From contig NC_079148.1 in assembly GCF_945859685.1 (NCBI RefSeq), positions 53,392,421-53,456,420 of the forward strand: a stretch of 64,000 nucleotides of DNA, in the 5' to 3' direction. The DNA comes from Eupeodes corollae. Its lineage: Eukaryota; Arthropoda; Insecta; Diptera; Syrphidae. Below are positions 50,101 to 61,526 of this stretch, in pieces. Made by a program: the position numbers and the translations under genes. Positions within the stretch are counted from its first letter, which is position 1, and each line of letters starts with the position of its first letter. The notes beneath the pieces are model-generated. The model did no database searches. It worked only from the letters and a program-made list of their open reading frames with translations, and was not told the origin of the DNA.

Positions 50101-53100
50101 GACAGGGTTCGCAGAAACTTTCGGTTTGCAGATTTGAATGGAGCTTGAAAATATCTATCTTTTGATGTGTATCTCGATGGGGTAGGCAAAAATTTTGAAA
50201 AATATATTTTTTTTCGGCAAGGGGTTAGTCCACGATTTTTTTCAAAAAAAATCGTTAAGAAACATTTTCATTTTACACAATTGTTTCGGTAGACAGGGTT
50301 CGCAGAAACTTTTGGTTTGCAGATTTGAATGGAGCTTGAAAATACCTATCTTTTGATGTGTATCTCGATGGGGTAGGCAACAATTTTGAAAAATTTATTT
50401 TTTTTTCGGCAAGGGGTTAGTCCACGATTTAAAAAAAAAAAATCGTTAAGAAACATTTTTGTTCTACACAAATGTTTCGGTAGACAGGGTTCGAAGAAAC
50501 TTTTGGTTTGCAGATTTGAATGGAGCTTGAAAAGACCTATCTTTTGATGTGTATCTCGATGGGGTAGGCAACAATTTTGAAAAATATATTTTTTTTCGGC
50601 AAGGGGTTAGTCCACGATTTTTTTCAAAAAAAATTGTTAAGAAACATTTTCGTTTTACACAAATGTTTCGGTAGACAGGGTTCGAAGAAACTTTTGGTTT
50701 GCAGATTTGAATGGAGCTTGAAAAGACCTGTCTTTTGATGTGTATGTCGATGGGGTAGGCAACAATTTTGAAAAATGTATTTTTTTTCGGCAAGGGGTTA
50801 GTCCACGATTTTTTTCAAAAAAAAATCGTTAAGAAACATTTTCGTTTTACACAAATGTTTCGGTAGACAGGGTTCGAAGAAACTTTTGGTTTGCAGATTT
50901 GAATGGAGCTTGAAAAGACCTATCTTTTGATGTGTATCTCGATGGGGTAGGCAACAATTTTGAAAAATATATTTTTTTTCGGCAAGGGGTTATTTCACGA
51001 TTTTTTTCAAAAAAAATTGTTAAGTAACATTTTCGTTTTACACAAATATTTCGGGAGCCAGGATTCGTAGAAACTTTTGGTTTGCAGATTTGAATGGAGC
51101 TTGAAAAGACCTGTCTTTTGATGTGTATGTCGATGGGGTAGGCAACAATTTTGAAAAATGTATTTTTTTTCGGCAAGGGGTTAGTCCACGATTTTTTTCA
51201 AAAAAAAATCGTTAAGAAACATTTTCGTTTTACACAAATGTTTCGGTAGACAGGGTTCGAAGAAACTTTTGGTTTGCAGATTTGAATGGAGCTTGAAAAG
51301 ATATATCTTTTGATGTGTATCTCGATGGGGTAGGCAACAATTTTGAAAAATATATTTTTTTTCAAAAAAAATCGTTAAGAAACATTTTCGTTTTACACAA
51401 ATGTTTCGGTAGACAGGGTTCGAAGAAACTTTTGGTTTGCAGATTTGAATGGAGCTTGAAAAGACCTATCTTTTGATGTGTATCTCGATGGGGTAGGCAA
51501 CAATTTTGAAAAATATATTTTTTTTCGGCAAGGGGTTAGTCCACGATTTTTTTCAAAAAAAATTGTTAAGAAACATTTTCGTTTTACACAAATGTTTCGG
51601 CAGCCAGGGTTGGTAGAAACTTTTGGTTTGCAGATTTGAATGGAGCTTGAAAAGACCTGTCTTTTGATGTGTATGTCGATGGGGTAGGCAACAATTTTGA
51701 AAAATGTATTTTTTTTCGGCAAGGGGTTAGTCCACGATTTTTTTCAAAAAAAAATCGTTAAGAAACATTTTCGTTTTACACAAATGTTTCGGTAGACAGG
51801 GTTCGAAGAAACTTTTGGTTTGCAGATTTGAATGGAGCTTGAAAAGACCTATCTTTTGATGTGTATCTCGATGGGGTAGGCAACAATTTTGAAAAATATA
51901 TTTTTTTAAAAAAAAAATTGTTAAGAAACATTTTCGTTTTACACAAATGTTTCGGCAGCCAGGGTTGGTAGAAACTTTTGGTTTGCAGATTTGAATGAAG
52001 CTTGAAAAGACCTGTCTTTTGATGTGTATGTCGATGGGGTAGGCAACAATTTTGAAAAATATATTTTTTTTCGGCAAGGGGTTAGTCCACGATTTTTTTC
52101 AAAAAAAAATCGTTAAGAAACATTTTCGTTTTACACAAATGTTTCGGTAGACAGGGTTCGCAGAAACTTTCGGTTTGCAGATTTGAATGGAGCTTGAAAA
52201 TATCTATCTTTTGATGTGTATCTCGATGGGGTAGGCAAAAATTTTGAAAAATATATTTTTTTTCGGCAAGGGGTTAGTCCACGATTTTTTTCAAAAAAAA
52301 TCGTTAAGAAACATTTTCATTTTGCACAATTGTTTCGGTAGACAGGGTTCGCAGAAACTTTTGGTTTGCAGATTTGAATGGAGCTTGAAAATACCTATCT
52401 TTTGATGTGTATCTCGATGGGGTAGGCAACAATTTTGAAAAATTTATTTTTTTTTCGGCAAGGGGTTAGTCCACGATTTAAAAAAAAAAAATCGTTAAGA
52501 AACATTTTCGTTTTACACAAATGTTTCGGTAGACAGGGTTCGAAGAAACTTTTGGTTTGCAGATTTGAATGGAGCTTGAAAAGACCTATCTTTTGATGTG
52601 TATCTCGATGGGGTAGGCAACAATTTTGAAAAATATATTTTTTTTCGCCAAGGGGTTATTTCACGATTTTTTTCAAAAAAAATTGTTAAGTAACATTTTC
52701 GTTTTACACAAATGTTTCGGGAGCCAGGGTTCGTAGAAACTTTTGGTTTGCAGATTTGAATGGAGCTTGAAAAGACCTGTCTTTTGATGTGTATGTCGAT
52801 GGGGTAGGCAACAATTTTGAAAAATGTATTTTTTTTCGGCAAGGGGTTAATCCACGATTTTTTTCAAAAAAAAATCGTTAAGAAACATTTTCGTTTTACA
52901 CAAATGTTTCGGTAGACAGGGTTCGAAGAAACTTTTGGTTTGCAGATTTGAATGGAGCTTGAAAAGACCTATCTTTTGATGTGTATCTCGATGGGGTAGG
53001 CAACAATTTTGAAAAATATATTTTTTTTCAAAAAAAATTGTTAAGAAACATTTTCGTTTTACACAAATGTTTCGGCAGCCAGGGTTGGTAGAAACTTTTG

Positions 53101-56100
53101 GTTTGCAGATTTGAATGGAGCTTGAAAAGACCTGTCTTTTGATGTGTATGTCGATGGGGTAGGCAACAATTTTGAAAAATATATTTTTTTTCGGCAAGGG
53201 GTTTGTCCACGATCTTTTTCAAAAAAAAATCGTTAAGAAACATTTTCGTTTTACACAAATGTTTCGGTAGACAGGGTTCGCAGAAACTTTCGGTTTGCAG
53301 ATTTGAATGGAGCTTGAAAATATCTATCTTTTGATGTGTATCTCGATGGGGTAGGCAAAAATTTTGAAAAATATATTTTTTTTCGCCAAGGGGTTATTTC
53401 CACGATTTTTTTCAAAAAAAATCGTTAAGAAACATTTTCATTTTACACAAATGTTTCGGTAGACAGGGTTCGAAGAAACTTTTGGTTTGCAGATTTGAAT
53501 GGAGCTTGAAAATACCTATCTTTTGATGTGTATCTCGATGGGGTAGGCAACAATTTTGAAAAATATATTTTTTTTCAGCAAGGGGTTAGTCCACGATTTT
53601 TTTCAAAAAAAATTGTTAAGAAACATTTTCGTTTTACACAAATGTTTCGGCAGCCAGGGTTGGTAGAAACTTTTGGTTTGCAGATTTGAATGGAGCTTGA
53701 AAAGACCTGTCTTTTGATGTGTATGTCGATGGGGTAGGCAACAATTTTGAAAAATGTATTTTTTTTCGGCAAGGGGTTAGTCCACGATTTTTTTCAAAAA
53801 AAAATCGTTAAGAAACATTTTCGTTTTACACAAATGTTTCGGTAGACAGGGTTCGAAGAAACTTTTGGTTTGCAGATTTGAATGGAGCTTGAAAAGACCT
53901 ATCTTTTGATGTGTATCTCGATGGGGTAGGCAACAATTTTGAAAAATATATTTTTTAAAAAAAAAAATTGTTAAGAAACATTTTCGTTTTACACAAATGT
54001 TTCGGCAGCCAGGGTTGGTAGAAACTTTTGGTTTGCAGATTTGAATGAAGCTTGAAAAGACCTATCTTTTGATGTCGATCTCGATGGGGTAGGCAACAAT
54101 TTTGAAAAATATATTTTTTTTCGGCAAGGGGTTAGTCCACGATTTTTTTCAAAAAAAAATCGTTAAGAAACATTTTCGTTTTACACAAATGTTTCGGTAG
54201 ACAGGGTTCGCAGAAACTCTTGGTTTGCAGATTTGAATGGAGCTTGAAAAGACCTATCTTTTGATGTGTATCTCGATGGGGTAGGCAACAATTTTGAAAA
54301 ATATATTTTTTTTCGGCAAAGGGTTAGTCCACGATTTTTTTCAAAAAAAATTGTTAAGAAACATTTTCGTTTTACACAAATGTTTCGGCAGCCAGGGTTG
54401 GTAGAAACTTTTGGTTTGCAGATTTGAATGGAGCTTGAAAAGACCTGTCTTTTGATGTGTATGTCGATGGGGTAGGCAACAATTTTGAAAAATGTATTTT
54501 TTTTCGGCAAGGGGTTAGTCCACGATTTTTTTCAAAAAAAAATCGTTAAGAAACATTTTCGTTTTACACAAATGTTTCTGTAGACAGGGTTCGAAGAAAC
54601 TTTTGGTTTGCTGATTTGAATGGAGCTTGAAAAGACCTATCTTTTGATGTGTATCTCGATGGGGTAGGCAACAATTTTGAAAAATATATTTTTTTTTTTA
54701 AAAAATTGTTAAGAAACATTTTCGTTTTACACAAATGTTTCGGCAGCCAGGGTTGGTAGAAACTTTTGGTTTGCAGATTTGAATGAAGCTTGAAAAGACC
54801 TGTCTTTTGATGTGTATGTCGATGGGGTAGGCAACAATTTTGGAAAATATATTTTTTTTCGGCAAGGGGTTAGTCCACGATTTTTTTCAAAAAAAAATCG
54901 TTAAGAAACATTTTCGTTTTACACAAATGTTTCGGTAGACAGGGTTCGCAGAAACTTTCGGTTTGCAGATTTGAATGGAGCTTGAAAAGACCTATCTATT
55001 GATGTGTATCTCGATGGGGTAGGCAACAATTTTGAAAAATATATTTTTTTTAAAAAAAAATTGTTAAGAAACATTTTCGTTTTACACAAATGTTTCGGCA
55101 GCCAGGGTTGGTAGAAACTTTTGGTTTGCAGATTTGAATGAAGCTTGAAAAGACCTGTCTTTTGATGTGTATGTCGATGGGGTAGGCAACAATTTTGAAA
55201 AATATATTTTTTTTCGGCAAGGGGTTAGTCCACGATTTTTTTCAAAAAAAAATCGTTAAGAAACATTTTCGTTTTACACAAATGTTTCGGTAGACAGGGT
55301 TCGCAGAAACTTTCGGTTTGCAGATTTGAATGGAGCTTGAAAATATCTATCTTTTGATGTGTATCTCGATGGGGTAGGCAAAAATTTTGAAAAATATATT
55401 TTTTTTCGGCAAGGGGTTAGTCCACGATTTTTTTCAAAAAAAATTGTTAAGAAACATTTTCGTTTTACACAAATCACGATTTTTTTCAAAAAAAATTGTT
55501 AAGAAACATTTTCGTTTTACACAAATGTTTCGGCAGCCAGGGTTGGTAGAAACTTTTGGTTTGCAGATTTGAATGGAGCTTGAAAAGACCTGTCTTTTGA
55601 TGTGTATGTCGATGGGGTAGGCAACAATTTTGAAAAATGTATTTTTTTTCGGCAAGGGGTTAGTCCACGATTTTTTTCAAAAAAAAAATCGTTAAGAAAC
55701 ATTTTCGTTTTACACAAATGTTTCGGTAGACAGGGTTCGAAGAAACTTTTGGTTTGCAGATTTGAATGGAGCTTGAAAAGACCTATCTTTTGATGTGTAT
55801 CTCGATGGGGTAGGCAACAATTTTGAAAAATATATTTTTTTTAAAAAAAAATTGTTAAGAAACATTTTCGTTTTACACAAATGTTTCGGCAGCCAGGGTT
55901 GGTAGAAACTTTTGGTTTGCAGATTTGAATGAAGCTTGAAAAGACCTATCTTTTGATGTGTATCTCGATGGGGTAGGCAACAATTTTGAAAAATATATTT
56001 TTTTTCGGCAAGGGGTTAGTCCACGATTTTTTTCAAAAAAAAATCGTTAAGAAACATTTTCGTTTTACACAAATGTTTCGGTAGACAGGGTTCGCAGAAA

Positions 56101-57900
56101 CTTTCGGTTTGCAGATTTGAATGGAGCTTGAAAATATCTATCTTTTGATGTGTATCTCGATGGGGTAGGCAAAAATTTTGAAAAATATATTTTTTTTCGG
56201 CAAGGGGTTAGTCCACGATTTTTTTCAAAAAAAATCGTTAAGAAACATTTTCATTTTACACAATTGTTTCGGTAGACAGGGTTCGCAGAAACTTTTGGTT
56301 TGCAGATTTGAATGGAGCTTGAAAATACCTATCTTTTGATGTGTATCTCGATGGGGTAGGCAACAATTTTGAAAAATTTATTTTTTTTTCGGCAAGGGGT
56401 TAGTCCACGATTTTTAAAAAAAAAATCGTTAAGAAACATTTTCGTTTTACACAAATGTTTCGGTAGACAGGGTTCGAAGAAACTTTTGGTTTGCAGATTT
56501 GAATGGAGCTTGAAAAGACCTATCTTTTGATGTGTATCTCGATGGGGTAGGCAACAATTTTGAAAAATATATTTTTTTTCGGCAAGGGGTTAGTCCACGA
56601 TTTTTTTCAAAAAAAATTGTTAAGAAACATTTTCGTTTTACACAAATGTTTCGGCAGCTAGGGTTGGTAGAAACTTTTGGTTTGCAGATTTGAATGGAGC
56701 TTGAAAAGACCTGTCTTTTGATGTGTATGTCGATGGGGTAGGCAACAATTTTGAAAAATGTATTTTTTTTCGGCAAGGGGTTAGTCCACGATTTTTTCAA
56801 AAAAAAATCGTTAAGAAACATTTTCGTTTTACACAAATGTTTCGGTAGACAGGGTTCGCAGAAACTTTTGGTTTGCAGATTTGAATGGAGCTTGAAAATA
56901 CCTATCTTTTGATGTGTATCTCGATGGGGTAGGCAACAATTTTGAAAAATTTATTTTTTTTTCGGCAAGGGGTTAGTCCACGATTTTTAAAAAAAAGCGT
57001 TAAGAAACATTTTCGTTTTACACAAATGTTTCGGTAGACAGGGTTCGAAGAAACTTTTGGTTTGCAGATTTGAATGGAGCTTGAAAAGACCTATCTTTTG
57101 ATGTGTATCTCGATGGGGTAGGCAACAATTTTGAAAAATATATTTTTTTTCGGCAAGGGGTTAGTCCACGATTTTTTTCAAAAAAAATTGTTAAGAAACA
57201 TTTTCGTTTTACACAAATGTTTCGGCAGCCAGGGTTGGTAGAAACTTTTGGTTTGCAGATTTGAATGGAGCTTGAAAAGACCTATCTTTTGATGTGCATC
57301 TCGATGGGGTAGGCAACAATTTTGCAAAATGTATTTTTTTTTCGACAAGGGGTTAGTCCATGATTTTTTTCAAAAAAAAATCGTTAAGAAATCGTTAAGA
57401 AACATTTTCGTTTTACACAAATGTTGCGGTAGACAGGGTTCGCAGAAACTTTTAGTTTGCAGATTTGAATGGAGCTTGAAAAGAAATATCTTTTGATGTG
57501 CATCTCGATGGGGTAGGCAACAATTTTGAAAAATGTATTTTTTTTTCGGCAAGGGGTTAGTCCACGATTTTTTTCAAAAAAAAATCGTTAAGAAACAATT
57601 TCGTCTTACACAAATGTTTCGGTAGACAGGGTTTGCAGAAACTTTTGGTTTGCAGATTTGAATGGAGCTTGAAAAGACCTATCCTTTGATGTGTATCTCG
57701 ATGGGGCAGGCAACAATTTTGAAAAATGTATTTTTTTTTCGGCAAGGGGTTAGTCCACGATTTTTTTCAAAAAAAAATCGTTAAGAAACATTTTCATTTT
57801 ACACAAATGTTTCGGTAGACAGGGTTCGCAGAAACTTTTTGTTTGCAGATTTGAATGGAGCTTGAAAAGAAATATCTTTTGATGTGCATCTCGATGGGGT

Positions 57901-60900
57901 AGGCAACAATTTTGAAAAATCTATTTTTTTTTCGACAATTTTCCACGATTTTTTTCAAAAAAAATCGTTAAGAAACATTTTAGTTTTACACAAATGTTGC
58001 GGTAGACAGGGTTCGCAGAAACTTTAAGTTTGCAGATTTGAATTTTTTCAAAAAAAAAAATCGTTAAGAAACATTTAAGTTTTATACAAATGTTTCGGGC
58101 GACAGACTTAAGAGATACCTTTCGTTTTCAGATTTGAATGGAGCTTGAACAGACCTGTCTTTTGATGTGTACCTCGATGGGGTTCGCAACAATTTTGAAA
58201 AATGTATTTTTTTTTGGCAAGAGGTTAGCCCATGATTTTTTTCAAAAAAAAATCGTTAAGAAACATTTTCGTTTTACACAAATGTTTCGGTAAACAGGAT
58301 TCCCAGAAACTTTTGGTTTTCTAGATTTTAATGGAGCTTGAAAATACATATCTTTTGATGTGTATCTCGATGGGGTAGGCAACAATTTTGAAAAATGTTT
58401 CGGAAGGCAGAGTTTTCAGAAACTTTTGGTTTTCAAATTTCAATGGAGCTTGAAAAGACCTACCTATCTTTTGATGTGTATCTCGAAGGGGTACGCAACA
58501 ATTTTGAAAAATGTATTTATTTTGGCAAGGGGTTAGTCCACTATTGTTTTCAAAAAAATTCGTTAAGAAACGTTTAAGTTTTATACAAATGTTACAGGCG
58601 TCAGAGTTTAGAGATACTTTTCTTTGGCAGATTTGAATGGAGCTTGAAAAGATCTGTCTTTTGATGTGTATCTCGATGGGGTTTGCAACAATTTTGAAAA
58701 ATGTATTTTTTTTTTACAAGAGTTTTTTAAAAAAAAATCGTTAAGAAACATTTTAGTCTTACACAAATGTTTCGGAAGGCAGAGTTCACAGAAACTTTAG
58801 GTTTGCAGATTTCAATGGAGCTTGAAAAGACCTATCTTTTGGTGTGTATATCGAGGAAGAACGCAACAATTTTGAAAAATGTATTTATTTCAAAAAAATT
58901 CGTTAAGAAACGTTTAAGTTTTATACAAATGTTTCGGGCGACAGAGTTTAGAGATACTTTTCGTTGGCAGATTTGAATGGAACTTAAACAGACCTGTCTT
59001 TTGATGTGTATGTCGATTGGGTTTCGCAACAATTTTGAAAAATGTATGTTTTTTTTCGGCAAGAGGTTAGTCCACGATTTTTTTAAAAAAAAAATCGTTA
59101 AGAAACATTTTAGTTTTACGCAAATGTTTCGGAAGGCATAGTTTTCAGAAACTTTTGGTTTGCAAATTTCAATGGAGCTTGAAAATACCTATCTTTTGAT
59201 GTGTATCTCGAAGGGGTACGCAACAATTTTGAAAAATGTATTTTTTTTGCCAAGGGGTTAGTCCACGATTGTTTTCAAAAAAAAAAATCGTTAAGAAACG
59301 TTTAAGTTTTATACAAATGTTACAGGCGAAAGAGTTTAAAAATACTTTTCTTTGGCAGATTTGAATTTAGCTTAAAAAGACCTTTTTTTTTGATATGTAT
59401 CTCGATGGGGTTCGCAACAATTTTGAAAAATGTACTTTTTGTGGGCAAGGGGTTAGTCCACGATTTTTTCAAAAAAATCGTTAAGAAACATTAAGTCTTA
59501 CACAAATGTTTCGGGCTGCAGAGTTTACAGATACTTTTGGTTTGCAGATTTAAATGGAGCTTGAAAAGACCTATCTTTTGATTTGTATCTCGATGAGGTA
59601 CGCAACAATTTTGAAAAATGTACTTTTTGTGGGCAAGTGGTTAGTCCACCATTTATTTCAAAAAAAAATCGTTAAGAAACATTTTAGTTTTACGCAAATG
59701 TTTTGGAAGGCAGAGTTTACAGAAACTTTTGGTTTGCAGATTTGAATGGAGCTTGAAAAGACCTATCTTTTGATGTGTATCTCGATGGGGTTCGCAACAA
59801 TTTTGAAAAATGTATTTTTTTTCGGCAAGGGTTAGTCCACGAGTTTTTTCCAAAACAAAATCGTTAAGAAACATTTTAGTCTAACACAAATGTTTCCGAA
59901 GGCAGAGTTCACAGAAACTTTAGGTTTGCAGATTTCAATGGAGCTTGTAAAGACCTATCTTTTGATGTGTATATCGAGGAAGAACGCAACAATTTTGAAA
60001 AATGTATTTATTTCAAAAAAAATCCGTTAAGAAACGTTTAAGTTTTGTACAAATGTTTCGGGCGACAGAGTTTAGAGATACTTTTCGTTGGCAGATTTGA
60101 ATGGAACTTGAACAGACCTGTCTTTTGATGTGTATGTCGATTGGGTTTCGCAACAATTTTGAAAAATGTATTTTTTTTTCGGCAAGGGGTTTGTCCACGA
60201 TTTATTTCAAAAAAAAATCTTTAAGAAACATTTTAGTTTTACGCAAATGTTTTGGAAGGCAGAGTTTACAGAAACTTTTGGTTTGCAGATTTGAATAGAG
60301 CTTGAAAAGACCTATCTTTTGATGTGTATCTCGATGGGGTTCGCAACAATTTTGAAAAATGTATTTTTTTTCGGCAAGGGGTTTGTCCACGATTTATTTA
60401 AAAAAAAATCGTTAAGAAACATTTTAGTTTTACGCAAATGTTTCGGAAGGCATAGATTACAGAAACTTTTGGTTTGCAGATTTCAATGGAGCTTAAAAAG
60501 ACCACTCTTTTGATGTGTATCTCGATGGGGTACGCAACAATTTTGAATTTTTTTTTTTTCGGCAAGGGTTAGTCCACGAGTTTTTTCCAAAAAAAATCGT
60601 TAAGAAACATTTTAGTCTTACGCAAATGTTTCGGAAGGCAGAGTTCACAGAAACTTTAGGTTCGCAGATTTCAATGGAGCTTGAAAAGACCTATCTTTTG
60701 ATGTGTATATCGAGGAAGAACGCAACAATTTTGAAAAATGTATTTTTTTTCGGCAAGGGGTTAGTCCACGATTTATTTAAAAAAAAATCGTTAAGAAATA
60801 TTTAAGTTTTACGCAAATGTTTCGGAAGGCAGAGTTTATAGAAACTTTTGGTTTGCAGATTTCAATGGAGCTTGAAAAGACCTATCTTTTGGTGTGTATC

Positions 60901-61190
60901 TCGATGGGGTACGCAACAATTTTGAAAAATGTATTTTTTTTGGCAAGGGGTTAGTCCACGATTTTTTTTTTTTTAAAAATCGTTAAGAAACGTTTAAGTT
61001 TTATACATATGTTTCGGGCGACAGAGTTTAGGGATACTTTTTGTTGGCAGATTTGAATGGAGCTTAAACAGACCTGTCTTTTGATGTGTATGTCGATTGG
61101 GTACGCAACAATTTTGAAAAATGTACTTTTTTTTGGCAAGGGGTTATCCACGATTATTTTCAAAAAAAAATCTTTAAGAAACATTTTCGT
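57901..61190 (+). repeat. Satellite array, diverged forward segment
   Basis: Monomers here carry many substitutions and indels: GGGGTACGCAACAATTTTG in place of GTAGGCAAC, GGAAGGCAGAGTTTACAGAA in place of GGTAGACAGGGTTCGCAGAA, and CGTTTAAGTTTTATACAAAT. Several monomers are truncated or spliced together (58000-58140, 58395). They form their own subfamilies rather than random decay of the core type. Confidence 0.9.
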
Positions 61191-61515
61191 TTTACACAAA
61201 TGTTTCGGTAGACAGGGTTCGCAGAAACTTTTGGTTTGCAGATTTGAATGGAGCTTGAAAATACCTATCTTTTGATGTGTATTCTCGATGGGGTAGGCAA
61301 AAATTTTGAAAAATGTATTTTTTTTCGGCAAGGGGTTAGTCCACGATTTTTTTCAAAAAAAATTGTTAAGAAACATTTTCGTTTTACACAAATGTTTCGG
61401 GAGCCAGGGTTCGCAGAAACTTTTGATTTGCAGATTTGAATGGAGCTTGAAAAGACCTGTCTTTTGATATGTATGTCGATGGGGTAGGCAACAATTTTGA
61501 TAAATGGATTTTTTT
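61191..61515 (+). repeat. Satellite, forward, core-like monomers
   Basis: After the diverged segment, two monomers of the core type return (GGTAGACAGGGTTCGCAGAA; GGGAGCCAGGGTTCGCAGAA). They lead directly into the orientation switch. Confidence 0.85.
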
Positions 61516-61526
61516 TCTGTAAACTT

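Larger units (their letters stand above)
39366..57900 (+). repeat. Satellite array, homogeneous core, forward
   Basis: The core is an 18.5-kb tandem array. Successive TCGATGGGG words at 40021, 40212, 40403, 40595 and 40758 give monomer lengths of 191, 191, 192 and 163. The short form lacks the CGGCAAGGGGTTAGTCCACG segment. Monomer classes differ at set positions (TAGACAGGGTTCG versus CAGCCAGGGTTGG; AGTCCACG versus ATTTCACG; ACAAATG versus ACAATTG). They recur in fixed orders, giving higher-order repeats. Confidence 0.95.

Noticed and set aside
36231..61515. CRISPR-like array of regularly spaced repeats
   Set aside because: The monomers are contiguous without unique spacers, and the genome is eukaryotic. 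This is satellite DNA.
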